Shown: positions 1 to 10,460, counted from the first letter of the stretch. The stretch is DNA of 62,000 bases from Mesostigma viride (GCA_009746045.1 RPFO01000102.1:628322-690321); one strand, 5' to 3'. The notes: generated by a model from the letters alone, not told the origin. Made by a program: numbers and translations.

Positions 1-16
1 GACGAGCGCGACGTTC

Positions 17-793
17 CTCATTAGCCACCAGCGCCGGCCTGTTCCACTGCCAGGAGTGCTGGGGTGAGGACAATGTCTTGCTCCCCGTCGGGGAGGCTGG
101 CGGTGTCCGACACCTCATCGTCGGACATATTTGGTTGTCCGGCGATGGGGGCGAGGGGCCTGCGCAGCACCCGAGTGAGCTTGACGCTTTCCATGTCCTT
201 CTTTTTACAGGAGCTAGGCCATGGTCTCCCGCCCGAACTTGAGTTCGAGGAGGTTATGTCCTGTTACGGACGCGGGGATGATGAGATTGGACGTGGCGGG
301 ACGAAATGTTATCGTCCCGTCAGGAGCCATGCACCAACGCCGTTTGCCGGGGCAGAAGCTCCCGGAATCATGGTTGTCGTCGGTGGTGCCTGTCCAGGCT
401 ACGGGGGCGAGGAAGCCACAGGGGCCGGCGCTGGGCCGGTGCCGCCTGCGGGGTTGTTTTCCTGCCTTACCGCAGCCATGGCCGCACCAGCAGTGGTTGC
501 TGCTGGCGCAGCCGCCGCGGGGAGGAGGGTTCTTGGCCGGTTCACCGTTGGGGAACCGGATCCTCCACCGGCTGGCACGCAGGGGAGGGGGGGTCTGAGC
601 CGGACTGCCTCTGGGCAGCCGGACCCTCCGCCTGTCTGGTAATAATGGTTCTTCTTTTGTTTTTTCTTCTTCTTGGAATCGCCACATCACCAGCCGGCTG
701 CTTGTTGTCTTTGGGCATCCGCCTATCCTGCCCATCCTGATCATCGTTGTAGGTATATTAAAGCTTCTTCACGATCTTCTTATCGATAGCCAT
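17..793 (-). pseudogene. Coding-like fragments, unknown protein
   Basis: I do not recognise this protein. On the minus strand an ATG at 793 opens a lysine-rich stretch of 11 codons that ends in a stop. A second frame from about 742 to 410 encodes a basic, then Pro/Ala/Gly-rich segment. A third stretch from about 212 to 17 encodes an acidic segment (MSDDEVSDTASLPDGEQD) that stops near the window edge. Smooth GC-rich codon use in three successive frames suggests one protein broken by small indels, or exons I could not join. Basic low-complexity proteins of this kind occur as first ORFs of retrotransposons, but no motif proves that. Confidence 0.25.
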
Positions 794-1224
794 TGTTCTG
801 GAAGGATTGTAAAATTCAAGTTATGCAATGAAAGCACGAGAGCGGTAACACTGATTGCTTGAGAGCACTGAAGGTTGTGTTGGCAATGAATTGCTTGATT
901 ATTCAAAAATAGGTTTACCCTTTATCAACACGTTCCTCTCACTGGCTGCACCGCCAGTGACCGTTGGGTGCAGACCGTTGGCCCGAGGCCGCAAGATGAC
1001 AGGTAGCAGTCTAGTCACAGCATGATTCGTGTGATCACAGATCAATCCACTCTGCAGTACGTTCCCTATCTAGGATAGTCTAGTACCGTCCAATGGCAGC
1101 CGGACACTACGTATACTGGGTACTGACATCTGTCACGTACCCCAGTACATGTACCCAAAGTATCAACGTACCTATCTGAGGAAACAAATGTTATGATATG
1201 CTCACATGGGTCGTATATTGCACC
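794..1224. other. Gene-free stretch
   Basis: I see no gene, clear repeat or RNA here. The sequence is of mixed composition with stops in all frames. Confidence 0.4.
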
Positions 1225-1410
1225 CACAGATTGCCGGATCGTTAGCGTGTCCGTTTAGCTCGCGTGCCCGCATGCAGCTGTGGCATGCCTTTGGCATGAA
1301 GGAGACTGGGGGTCTCTGCCCTTTCTCCTGTTGTGCACACACAGGGATTAAAAGCACTTCGGTGCTCCGTGACTCGACCAGTAATTAATTAATTAAATGT
1401 GACTCGACCA
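1225..1410 (+). repeat. Dispersed short element, copy 1 (SINE/MITE-like)
   Basis: About 150 bp are shared in inverted orientation with 48181-48345. Shared landmarks are GGCATGCC, GGGGGTCTCTGCCC, GTGCACAC, CAGGGATTAAAAGCAC, then GTGACTC followed by a TTAA-repeat tail. There is no coding capacity. The simple-repeat tail suggests a SINE-like retroposon, but no polymerase III boxes are convincing. Confidence 0.55.
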
Positions 1411-1412
1411 GC
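1368..1412 (+). repeat. TTAA-repeat tract between direct repeats
   Basis: The 13-mer GTGACTCGACCAG occurs on both sides of a (TAAT)n tract of about 17 bp. This looks like a target-site duplication around an insertion that consists only of a simple-repeat tail. Confidence 0.45.
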
Positions 1413-1874
1413 AGTCCTATCTGCATAGCCCACGTGGTATTTATATTCACATACCAACGTAGGTTTACAAGGCTTATTAATTCATACGTTGTATTCACAA
1501 TGCCTTTGAGACTTAGTCTGCAGCAAAGCATGGAGACTAACTAGTACTGTACCCGATGAGGTACTTTTCTACGCGGATACTTCACCCGCGAAGGCAAGTG
1601 CATGGCCCGAGTCGCGACTCGGCTCGCCCACGTCTGGAGTCGCAGTCTGATAGCAACTCTGCGTCATTCTGACTATCCATGCAAGACGACTGTACGCTCG
1701 CCATAACGGCTAGTATCTCCCCTATTTTTTTGCCAATATAAGCTAGTGCGGTTTGTCTGTAATAATATGGAGGCAGATGACTTATATAACTGAGATAATA
1801 GGCACCTGGCAGGCATGCAGACTACGTACCATGAAGGATACCGCCTCCATGGAATTAAGTCGGTGAATGAAGGC

Positions 1875-2090
1875 TCCTTCGCTGGGCATAGCTTGAAGAT
1901 CATGGGGATGCAAGTGCCCTGGTGCACCTAGAGCAAGGGTCCTTTACATCCCCACCCTTGCAGGAAGTAGCTTAGGATGTATGATAGGCCATATGCCCCG
2001 CTCTCAAGGGCTATGTGCTACATATACTCCCAACGGAGTTATGTTACAATTCAATTCAATTCAATTCAATTCAATGAAGGCTCCGCGTGT
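1875..2090 (+). repeat. Dispersed element family 2, copy 1
   Basis: Shares with 3560-3720 (+), 46035-46215 (-) and 60400-60535 an ordered set of blocks: GGTGCACC, GGATGTAT, CATATGCCCC, then TACATATACTCCCAACGGAG, then an (AATTC)n or (TTAA)n tail. Here the tail is four AATTC-type repeats. Non-coding, probably a MITE or SINE. Confidence 0.55.
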
Positions 2091-2099
2091 GAGTCACCC

Positions 2100-3555
2100 A
2101 ATTCGGTTATCACTGTGATTCGTGCCGTCCGGCGCCCGCACCGATCCCTAGCTGTAACTATAATTAATTGATTCATTAAGCCATAGTCCGGAAACAGTGC
2201 GATATATCGCACTGTTTGACCCCCGGTGGCGCGGCGCTCAAGTCCCGGAGCGCCGCGCCACCCGTGACGGAGGGGAGTTGTCCGGTGGGTCTGGGAACAC
2301 TTAGGGACGAAGGTGATGCATAGGTTTGGGGGTAATGTTCGCCATAGCCTGGTATAATTACAACGTGTATTGAGACAGTATCACGTGACTTTGGCGGGAA
2401 ATTTTCACTCGCGCGCGCGCGTAACTAGATATGGCTGCTAGCATGCCGTTATCAAGGAAAATTTGCGTCTCGCGGCTTGTAACGGTTCAGAATGTTGCTC
2501 AGAATGATGATGCATGATTTTCGTAGGTCAGGGGTGGCCAGATGTATAGCATTTGTAAAATACATGTAGGAAATTACTGCTTTCTTGGTCGTCAGTACCA
2601 GATGAGTAGTAATGGCATGTCATATTTTGATTTTCTTCTTATGGCCCGGCGGTCTGCGCCAGCCCGAGCACCCAGTTTTGGTACGGGACATCCGGAGCAG
2701 CGTCCCTGTGAATTCGGATGCGTTCATAGGTCATCTTTGCACAGAACATCAACCTGGTAATCATGGCGGATGAATTCATTATGCGGCTATGGCGGCCTAT
2801 GCCTTGAAATCATTAGCCAGTGTGAGATATGCGGGTCTCGGCCAGCAGAACCCGGAAAGGTCGTGATCAAGCCAGGTACGGCAACGTGTTTGCATGTCGT
2901 TTGCACGGGAATCTGTCGTTTTACATCGATTTTACACGAGTGTATCAGTGCCTCTTGCAGCAGGTTTCCATGCCTGCTGTATGAGTGTTATTAGCCCCAA
3001 ATATGCTCAGTTTGTGGTGTTTCTTTGGAGGATGCGGTTCCGTTAGTGCTGGTTTAGCAAAGTTCTTCTTTGCTTCCCAGCACTTTTGACAGTCCTATGT
3101 GGCTGTATACAATGCATAACTGTGTGGCATTTCATGGATGGCTGCTTACGAGCGCGTAACCCACACACGTAAGTGAGCGCATTGTATAGGTCAGGTGGGC
3201 TATCCGCGCGGTCTGACCCAAGGAAAGCATGGTGGCACTATCCAATGAAATTGTCAAATGTTAATATTGAGGTTCCTTACCCTCCCAGTAGGTGTTATTA
3301 TCTAAGGGGCTTTTGCTTACCTAAAAATGATCGTCTTTTGTCCAACTTTGACACTAAACATCTTGCAAAGCACTGAATTAATCAATGTATGCCTATGATG
3401 GGATCCACACCATCTAGATGTTGTATTAGCCTTTAATTAGTTAGCCATGCGTTGCCCATGAAGAGAACCACTATCTGCTGAGACGCCAATGCTTAAGCAA
3501 TTTCTTAGCCATGATCATCTTCAACCCCATTTCCACACTCAGCTGTTGGAATACA
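2100..3555. other. Gene-free stretch
   Basis: No supported gene. The only structure I see is a GC-rich inverted repeat near 2228-2262 (GGTGGCGCGGCGCTC against GAGCGCCGCGCCACC) and a short (CG)n run near 2409. Reading frames here are short and unconvincing. Confidence 0.4.
2226..2262. repeat. GC-rich perfect hairpin
   Basis: GGTGGCGCGGCGCTC and its exact reverse complement lie about 7 bp apart, giving a 15-bp stem. It is flanked upstream by a smaller inverted repeat, CAGTGCGATATATCGCACTG, around 2196. It could be a foldback scar or a structured RNA end; I cannot assign a role. Confidence 0.5.
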
Positions 3556-3559
3556 CTGT

Positions 3560-3720
3560 GGTGCAGGTGCACCTTGTGCACCCTGGAGACTAGGCGGCAG
3601 CCTGCATCCCCCCACCTGTAAGCTGCAGCTCAGGATGTATTAAAAACCATATGCCCCTTCTCAGGGATGTGTGTTACATATACTCCCCACAGAGATATGT
3701 TCTTAATTAAATAATTAACA
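3560..3720 (+). repeat. Dispersed element family 2, copy 2
   Basis: Matches 1875-2090: GGTGCACC, CAGGATGTATTAAAA, CCATATGCCCCTTCTC, TACATATACTCCCCA, then a TTAATTAAATAATTAA tail. Orientation is the same as copy 1. Confidence 0.55.
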
Positions 3721-3725
3721 CTGAC

Positions 3726-3850
3726 TATAGATGACCTTGACAGTGGGGCCGGAGACATCTTGCTTGATCAGGGCGTGTGTTTCAAGCCTTACTGGCTGGG
3801 ACTGTCTAGTGGTGAGCACCATTGCTGCGATCGCTCTCCCACCATCTATC
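3726..3850 (+). repeat. Dispersed 120-bp repeat, copy 1
   Basis: About 120 bp are shared at roughly 90% identity with 7076-7195, in direct orientation. Landmarks are CTTGATCAGGGCGTGTGTTT and CTAGTGGTGAGCACC, and the shared part ends CTCTCCCACCAT. The TAGTGGTGAGC block resembles a tRNA A-box, so a tRNA-related SINE is possible; a good B-box is missing. Confidence 0.55.
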
Positions 3851-3941
3851 TAATTGGACTCCATCATCATTCCATCATCCTTCCGTCATCAGGCCCTTAT
3901 TCTGCCATCGATCTGATACTTAACAAAATAAATACAATTAA

Positions 3942-3986
3942 TGAATTTACATGTAGACTGCGCGACATGAGCGTAAGTCCGCAGAG
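3942..3986 (-). repeat. Short CACGTGACGCAGTCTACGTG-type element, copy 1
   Basis: On the minus strand this reads ACTTACGCTCATGTCGCGCA then GTCTACATGTAAATTCATTAATTG, matching the copy at 15619-15664. It belongs to a dispersed family of about 50-60 bp with an AT-rich TTAATTAAT end. Confidence 0.4.
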
Positions 3987-4520
3987 TGGGATGATAATGG
4001 GATGGGTTGGGATCGATCGAGCAATCTACATTCCACTTAGAGGGCCACCTGTGATACATAAGCAGCTGTGTTCTAGGGTTGACGCGGCGAGGGCCTAGGG
4101 ATCCCGTGACTCTCCCAACGGATGCACGATAATGAATGAATGTACAAAAATCAAACGGATCCCGCAACATTCGTCTGCTTGAAAGCCGTGACATGTGTGG
4201 GCAGTGTATCCCCACACACGTGCACTGGAAAACATAGAAATTGCCCTGCGAGCGGGGGGCAGCGCACGGACCCGCGGGCATGCGCTGCACGTCGACGGAA
4301 AGTCATGCATTAGGCGTGGAAAGACGCAAGGCTTGGGAATGTGCAAAGCCTGGGAAGGCATGAGGCCTAGGAGGCCTGCCATCTGGATTCATGGACAAGG
4401 GAAGAGGGAGATTCACGATCGATGGATAAGAGTTCCCATGCAGCGCGGCGCTGCTATGCGGGATCAAGGGCCGCATGGCGGGTTTCCAGCGAGGCGCCAC
4501 AGTGCGGGCCATCGGGGGGA

Positions 4521-5846
4521 TTAACAGCCGTAGTACGGGTTGTCCCGCTGCGTGTGCGACAGCGAGAACATGCTGGCGTCCGAGTCCAGGAATGCGTCCC
4601 GGGCCCCCGGCTTGCAGTGCGGCGCGATCAGAAGCGCGGCCGCCTGGTACGTCTCGTGGAAGTCGCAGCCCTCATTGCCGGAGCCCGAGACGCTGCGGTC
4701 CGTGCGTTTCATGCGGTGGGCATGCTTGGCCAGGTCCTGGACCAGCCAGTCGACGCCGTCCAAGGGCCGCGAGGGGTACGCCTTGCACCCGGGGGCGGGC
4801 TTGGAGGAGGTGTCCAGCTGCGAGACTTCGGCGTCGTAGTCCTTGCCGAGGTCGCTCAGCTGGGCCCACTTGGCCTCATCGGAGGGCCCCCACCCGTGGA
4901 ACCGGATGTCGATCGCGGCCACGATGGTTTTTGCCACCTGTGACATCTGCTCGTATAAGAACTTGTCGTGTCCCTTGAGCGCGGCCGGTTTGAGGCCGCT
5001 CCCTGGGTACTTGTGGTGGAGCAGGTAGCCCAGGTAGCGCGGCTGCTTTGTGGCTTGGCACTGCGTGGCCAGCGTCAGGAGCGACTTGATGGCCGGGTGT
5101 GTGCCCTCCAGGGGGGCAGCAGGCGCCTGCTCGCTCTCCCTGGCATATAGATGGTACAGCAGGGTGCACCGGGTCCCGGATTTCACAAGCTCCACCTCGT
5201 GGTGGGCGTCGGTGTAGAAGGCGGCCCACTGGACGACGTTCTTCTTGGCGCACAGTTTCTTGTCGTCGCTACGGAAGACAACCTCCTCTCCCCCGTGAGT
5301 GACCCTCAGGGTGCCTCCCGTATGGGCGCTGGGCAAAGCGACGACGAGAGTGGCGAACATTCCATCTCCTCGGTAGGTGTCCACGTGCGTCTTGAAGAAA
5401 CATCCTTCCTTGTATACTGTCATTTTGTACAGTTTTGCCACAACGTCCGCCCCGGGGGCCAGGGCCTCCGCCACGTCGCCCAGCAGGGTCGAAGAGCTCG
5501 ACTTGTGTTCCTTGGTGGACATCTGCGCCTCCCACTTAGTGCCGCCGACGGCAAACTTGTCGGCGTCAAGGCTTAAGGCATTGCGGATGGATGGATCTAA
5601 CACGGTTTCCGTTCCTTTGCCCATTACTGCCGGAACACAAAGAGCCTCAATTGCGCTCAAGCTTTTAGAGGTAAGCGGAAAGTCGAGCGGCGCCGTTGCA
5701 CCTGCCAAAGAGATTTCCGGGACGGCATTCGTGGTCCCCGTCAATGCAAAGCAAAATGCCGACTTGTTGAAGTTTTCCAAATTGGCGGCGAGCTGCTTTA
5801 GCTCCTCCTGCTCCTCGTCCGTGGGAGAACGGGACCTCTTGGACAT
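4521..5846 (-). CDS. 2-oxoglutarate/Fe(II)-dependent oxygenase (prolyl-4-hydroxylase-like fold)
   Basis: Intact, intronless 441-residue protein. Residues about 135-235 form a double-stranded beta-helix of the 2OG-Fe(II) oxygenase type. The iron ligands are H154 and D156 in the motif THVDTYRGD and a distal histidine near H216 in HHEVELVKSGTR; R226 is placed to bind 2-oxoglutarate. LVVALPSAHTGGTLRV and VQWAAFYTD are typical of a protist and fungal family of such oxygenases whose substrates are mostly unknown. Residues 240-441 carry no motif I know and end NPYYGC. There is no signal peptide or membrane segment; the N-terminus (MSKRSRSPTDEEQEE) is basic then acidic. The start is the first ATG of the open frame. 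Hydroxylase chemistry is established for the family; the substrate is not inferable. Confidence 0.85.
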   Translation of the reverse strand: MSKRSRSPTDEEQEELKQLAANLENFNKSAFCFALTGTTNAVPEISLAGATAPLDFPLTSKSLSAIEALCVPAVMGKGTETVLDPSIRNALSLDADKFAVGGTKWEAQMSTKEHKSSSSTLLGDVAEALAPGADVVAKLYKMTVYKEGCFFKTHVDTYRGDGMFATLVVALPSAHTGGTLRVTHGGEEVVFRSDDKKLCAKKNVVQWAAFYTDAHHEVELVKSGTRCTLLYHLYARESEQAPAAPLEGTHPAIKSLLTLATQCQATKQPRYLGYLLHHKYPGSGLKPAALKGHDKFLYEQMSQVAKTIVAAIDIRFHGWGPSDEAKWAQLSDLGKDYDAEVSQLDTSSKPAPGCKAYPSRPLDGVDWLVQDLAKHAHRMKRTDRSVSGSGNEGCDFHETYQAAALLIAPHCKPGARDAFLDSDASMFSLSHTQRDNPYYGC

Positions 5847-6117
5847 CTTTTGTCTCCTTTAACTTTGCATAACGAAGCAGCAAAACGGGCTGAACGATGG
5901 TAAACTTGAGTGTGATGATGATGCAGCAGTTGCATGTAATGCCGAGATGCCGACGAGTTGATTGTCACTCCAGAAATCCGCCAAGTTCTTTGATTGCCAT
6001 CCCCACCTCTGGTACGCTGACGCACGCTGCACTGATGCATACAAATTTCGCGCCAACCAGGCGCCAACTCTTTTGAGTTTTGGCGCCAGTCGGTTGGAAA
6101 ACATCACCCGCTGATCT
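5847..6117. promoter_or_regulatory. 5' flank of the oxygenase gene
   Basis: The upstream region of the minus-strand oxygenase gene. No TATA box or other element is convincing. A TIR element begins at 6118, so the promoter probably lies within these 270 bp (inference). Confidence 0.25.
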
Positions 6118-6327
6118 GGCGGAGCCAATTTTCGGAAGAACCGTTAGGTTCGCCAGAATTGGCGAAGCTTATAAGGCCGTATACGTGAGAAAAACATAGG
6201 AATATGGAGATAAAATCCGTCAATCGACCCAGACGGGCGTACCCAGATGGGTCCATCCATCCACCGAATTTGTCACGAATTGGCAAACATAAGGGTGAGG
6301 TTCTTCCGAAAATTGGCTCCGGCCGCC
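6118..6327. mobile_element. Small non-autonomous TIR element (family shared with 30457-31248)
   Basis: Terminal inverted repeats are GGCGGAGCCAATTTTCGGAAGA at 6118 and its reverse complement ending near 6327 (GGCGGCCGGAGCCAATTTTC when read inward). The interior of about 160 bp has no ORF. The same TIR bounds a larger element at 30457-31248, so this is a MITE of that family. No target-site duplication is clear. Confidence 0.6.
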
Positions 6328-6439
6328 GTAGAGTTTCAACAGGCACTGAAGTTGCGGCAACTGACTGACACGCACGTTCATACACCCTCCGCATTAGTAG
6401 TTTTATATAAATAATTAGCTTCTGTAAAATGTTCTGGCT

Positions 6440-6745
6440 GAAAACCAGGAAACAAACAAAAGAAAATTAATTAATTAACTCCGGGGGCTGAGGACTGGAC
6501 TAAACAAACAAACAAACAAAATTATATTAATTAACTCCTGTGGGCTCTGGGTATCACTGACCTCCACTGACTCCGTAGCCTATGGCCGCCGAAGGCCGGC
6601 CGGGGGGCCGCCGGGCCGGATTGCCGGCCGAATTGGGGACGGCGTGTACGATATCTACCAAACAAACAAAAGAAATTTATTAATTGAATAAGTACCCATG
6701 TGCCTTGAACGGCTGCAGGACAAACAAACAAACAAAAGGTTTTGA
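6440..6745. repeat. Four (AAAC)n tracts with TTAATTAA junctions
   Basis: (AAAC)n runs at about 6449, 6501, 6659 and 6721 are each followed by an AT-rich TTAATTAA-type junction and then a different GC-rich segment. They look like serial insertions of retroposons with the same tail, or a dispersed tandem series. The segment 6575-6650 is rich in GGCCGGCCG-type palindromes. Confidence 0.45.
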
Positions 6746-6894
6746 TTAAATAATATAGAACCCGGGACTCTAACTGGCTCCCAACAAACTGAACAATCCA
6801 GGGTTATTCATACTAATGCAAATACGGCAAAATTTGACCCCTAATAACAAACTAGTAATGCGGACGGTGTACTTGATATTTGTCACCCGAGCCT

Positions 6895-6963
6895 GGCGAA
6901 ATTATCAAAGAGACAACCAGCGCAGGCCAGAAATCGGGAGAATCCGGACCATGGTAGCTCGAG
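6895..6963 (+). repeat. Dispersed 65-bp repeat shared with 58707-58775
   Basis: The run from GAGACAACCAGCGCAGGCCA through GAAATCGGGAGAATCCGGAC to ATGGTAGCTCGAGCC is nearly identical at both places. The second copy carries a 2-bp insertion (GC) before ATGGT. Copy 2 lies immediately before a retrotransposon fragment, so this may be part of that element. Confidence 0.6.
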
Positions 6964-7075
6964 CCTGCCGTTATCTTTTCCGCGTTTTCGAGTCGTTCAG
7001 GATGATGAAGATGAATGGTGATGGAAATGTGTATCCTTGTGCATTGAAATTATGGCTGGCTTACGTGTGGAGCGA

Positions 7076-7195
7076 CTAGATGACCTAGACGGTGGGGCCG
7101 GAAACAGCATGCTTGATCAGGGCGTGTGTTTCGAGCCTAACTGGCCGGGAGTGTCTAGTGGTGAGCACCATTGCTGCGATCGCTCTCCCACCATT
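7076..7195 (+). repeat. Dispersed 120-bp repeat, copy 2
   Basis: Direct repeat of 3726-3850, differing by a few substitutions. See copy 1 for landmarks. Confidence 0.55.
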
Positions 7196-7199
7196 TACG

Positions 7200-8932
7200 A
7201 GGAAATACCATTATGGCAATCATCCTAGTCGGAGGCTGGACGGCCAAGAAAAATCAAGGCCGGGACCATCATGGGACCATGACCAAGAGCAAAAAATTAA
7301 AGGGACAAATATAGCCGTCGGATGAAGAAATCAACGGACCAGATATGCCATGGACTGATTTATCCGGCGGAGCCTGTTGCGACCCGACCCTTGGAACGGG
7401 CGCAACAATGTCCAGAATAAATTCTGTATTTTGGCTTGTTGTCATAGTCCGTAGGACTTTGGGACTCATTTCGGGACTTAATTTGGGAATTGTCCCTTGG
7501 TCAGGACTTTTGTATGGAATTATGATAGTTTGTGTGATTCGGACTAGTTATTTTGGGCCTAGGTTGATGAATGCGATCTTCTACTAGGGGCCGGTGCAGT
7601 CGCGCGCCGCGCTGCATACTTTATAGCTGGTTGAGATCTTTCTTGAACTCATATGCGTGGATTCTGTAGGCGAGGGTCGATGTCGACCCGAGGATCTTGT
7701 GTGGACTGCATGCTTCTCTGGAAGGTCGGTGCCATGTCGGCGCCACCACTTGCGAGTTTGGTGGCAGGCCTAGGTGAAATTGGTCCGAGGACGAGAGTCT
7801 CGTCCTCTTGGTTTGATGAATCTTAATTAAGTGCGATGAAGCCTACACATTGAACCTGGGGCAACTATCCATTTGTAACTGGTCTAATTGCTAGCCATTA
7901 ATTAATTAATTAATTAATTGCTAGCCATTATAAGTGTGTATTTATTAGCTTGCAGCATCAAGTCGCGGTGCCAGATATCTCACGACCCCAGTGGTGAAGC
8001 GCAATCTGCATTAGGCCACCTTGATTCTTCCTAATACCGGCACAGTTGATCTTTCGCTACGTAGCTCAGGGTAGAGGCCGGGTAAATCCTAGGACGTAAC
8101 ACTGGTTATCAGTCGGAGGTTTATGTTGCTGGCAAGGTTTAAGCTAACTCTCGCAGAGAGAGCTAGTGTAGCCAGTTAGGAAACCAAGGCGGAGCTTGGT
8201 GTAGATAGAGGTTCCTTTATTCAACGACCGCTGGACAGCTCGCCGGACAGTCCGCAAGGAATTCAACGACGGCTTAAATGGCGAGCGGCCAGTAGGGAAT
8301 ACTCGGCGGGGTCAGCCATGATCCCGTGGTGAGGTGCTGTCGACAGTAGCAGTGGATACTCCCGGTTTTCAACGACACCACCATGCAGGTGGCGGCCAGC
8401 TCCGGGGATCCCAACGATACACGCAGGCGATGGTGAGTCACCTAGTTTAGATTTGTACTCTTAAGAACTCAATCCGCCCGTGGAGGGCTGGCTTATGCGC
8501 TCTGCTTTCTTTCCGGGTCCGCACGCGCAGGGGGCTTTATGTTAAGTGTTACATGTCGTGCTCGATCTCTATAGGTGTGCAGTATATGTCATTCGTACTA
8601 ATGGACGTCGCGGAGACGCTCATTCTGTTTGACCTGGCTGTCGACTAGTCCGCGGAGGGCTGGCCTACACCACGTCGTGGAGGTGGATACCGTCTGGCTG
8701 TTGCCGACTGTGTTGACGGTGTCTGCCTCTGTGTGCCCCGCGGAGGGGAGGAGAGTTTTGTGCACTTGCTCGCGGAGAGCTAGTGTGTGTGCTGTGGTAG
8801 ACTCCGTTTTCTTCCTCGTTGAGTCATGTGGTAACTGCACAGCACGTAGAGGTATTCCTGGGATCCCCTTTTCCTTTCCTGCAAGCTTCTGCAAGCTTAA
8901 TTAAGTAATTATTTTTAATAAATAAATGCATT
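7200..8932. other. Long gene-free stretch
   Basis: No gene supported over 1.7 kb. It holds a TTAA-repeat tract at 7887-7931 and a TAGCTCAGGGTAGAGG block at 8057 that resembles a tRNA A-box but lacks the rest of a tRNA. Frames around 8598-8904 are open on both strands for about 90 codons but show no recognisable protein. Confidence 0.4.
7887..7931 (+). repeat. TTAA-repeat tract between 15-bp direct repeats
   Basis: AATTGCTAGCCATTA occurs at both ends of an (ATTA)n tract. The structure equals the one at 1368-1412: a target-site duplication with nothing between but a simple-repeat tail. Confidence 0.5.
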
Positions 8933-9133
8933 ATGTTCCTACAGGGAAAACGAAGAAGAGGAGGGCAATCTGGACATCTTTATTATGCTGTGGCTCATGA
9001 CGGGGGGAATGGTAGGCCTGCCATATTCTATAGCTGGATGGCATGTGAGGAACACATTAAGGATAAAATAATTTCCAAGGGCTCTACTGCTAGGTGGAAG
9101 GGATTTGATAATCTAGTAGATGCAGATAAGTGA
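8933..9133 (+). CDS. Orphan RNase H1-type hybrid-binding domain (Cauli_VI/viroplasmin-like fold), fragment
   Basis: About 60 codons after a good splice acceptor (TTCCTACAG at 8936-8944) encode the small alpha/beta domain that RNase H1 uses to bind RNA-DNA hybrids. The motif order is YYAVAHDGGNGRPAIFYSW, CEEHIK, then ARWKGFDNLVDADK, which closely follows the consensus YAV..G..PGIY.SW.EC..qv..f.ga.yk.F.t..eA. The frame ends in TGA directly after DADK. The codons are AT-rich, unlike the host genes here, which hints at a different origin. No RNase H or other domain lies nearby, so it is an isolated exon or a remnant of a mobile element using this domain. Similar domains occur in eukaryotic RNase H1, transposons and pararetroviruses; I cannot say which is the source. 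Confidence 0.5.
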   Translation: MFLQGKRRRGGQSGHLYYAVAHDGGNGRPAIFYSWMACEEHIKDKIISKGSTARWKGFDNLVDADK

Positions 9134-9560
9134 TTGATGGGATTCCTCGTAAAGCGCGGGGTTTGACGGCGTGCCCCATGGTTTGATAATCATGGGTAGC
9201 ACCGCAATGCCGTCTCGAGTTTTCGCCGGTAAATGCGATAGAGTGAGGGTGAACTCGGCCCTGTTGAGCTCGGGCTTGTAAGCATGAAGCCGGAATACCG
9301 GCTTTTGGCCCACAGGGATGCATGGGGCGCCCGATCCTTGGGAGAAAGCGCTCATGCGGAGCTGCCGTTGCCGCTGATGTTGAGAATCGCACGTGGAAGT
9401 TGGGTTGGTTTTTAACCCCGCCTACAATGATGTAACCCCCCCATTCAGCCATGCGTTTCTTTAGCTCGGGCTGGTCTGACGCGGACGCATCCATACCATG
9501 GAGGACGAGGACCAATATCTTCTGGGTGGACTCTTGTAACGCAGCTTCCAATTCCGCCAA
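9090..9560 (-). pseudogene. Unidentified ORF with a frame change near 9350
   Basis: I do not recognise the product. On the minus strand, 9560 to about 9350 encodes an alpha/beta-looking segment (KILVLVLHGMDASASDQPE, then GGYIIVGGVKNQPNFHVRF). The coding quality then moves to another frame starting at an ATG at 9355 (PVFRLHAYKPELNRAEFTL and on to a stop at 9113). The switch point contains the 6-bp palindrome AGCGCT at 9347-9352, like the scars seen in the retrotransposons. A single protein of about 155 residues broken by a micro-insertion is the simplest reading. Confidence 0.35.
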
Positions 9561-9780
9561 AGCCTATTCAATTTCATGATGGTGCGCCAGATGACATGTT
9601 TCCATGCGACGTTTTCGTTGAGCCGTGCTTAGGGTGTTTAAAACGTTGTTGGTTGAATCGTGTTGCCCTATGTTCTTGCATGGTCAAGTACCCTCAGTTC
9701 ACTGGCCTTGTTTGTAACCCCCATAAGGCCGGACCAGTCTTATGGGCGCAGAGCTACGGGGGCAGAGCAAAACTCTTTGA

Positions 9781-10460
9781 GCACTGCCATCCATCACTTG
9801 CCAACCCGTGTATTTTGAAAACACATCCTCCTGTAGTGAACGTGCTTGTTTCTGCTGCTTGGCCATGGGGATCCTTGCCACCCGTCACCTGTCCACGCAG
9901 AAGCGACTGCCCAAAATCTACCTCAGCAAAAGGCAGCACCGTACCAATCTCCACCTTTTCCTGCTGGCCACCATGGCTCGCAGCTGCTCCCACCCGTCAT
10001 TTGCATGCGTTGCTTTCCCCCAATGTTTCAGTCTTTCTTAACGTGGAATTACGTCAGCCACGGAGGGAACCACCAAGCCAGGGTCAGCGAATTCTGGCTT
10101 AGACTCACCCCCTACTAGCCCACGCAGAAAGCATATCCAACTAAACCAGGCACGAGGCAGAGCCAGGGGCACCGTATGCTTGCTGCCGCTCCTCGCGCTC
10201 CCACCTTGAAACCGCGCGCAAAAAAAGATTGGGAAATCGAATACCTCCCTCGCCACCAATCCTTCTCCTCCCGTTCTCATGGCCTGTCTCTGTTGGCCAC
10301 TGTCGATCCTTGATCCTTTCAGCAATGCCCACACAGTCCTGAGCACGCGACTATTCCCCCCAGAACCAATCAATCACTGTTCTCCTCCAGTCATGGCCTG
10401 TAGGTGATGGCCAGCATGGACTCTTGCCATCCGTCACTTGCCCACGCACTCATGTGCATC
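9781..10460 (-). repeat. Five decayed copies of the end of MnmE exon 10
   Basis: Segments at about 9781-9812, 9868-9935, 9985-10025, 10105-10135 and 10420-10460 each resemble the plus-strand sequence around the MnmE stop codon at 10505-10560 (CATCCCTCACTTGCCCACGC followed by AAAAACGCGCGAATATCTCC). The longest, 9868-9935, also follows the next 40 bases of the coding exon. They carry indels and are not translatable copies. See the finding on exon-edge copies. Confidence 0.6.

Noticed and set aside
8040-8115. tRNA gene suggested by TAGCTCAGGGTAGAGG
   Set aside because: No matching B-box, acceptor stem or anticodon arm could be folded; at best a tRNA-derived repeat.
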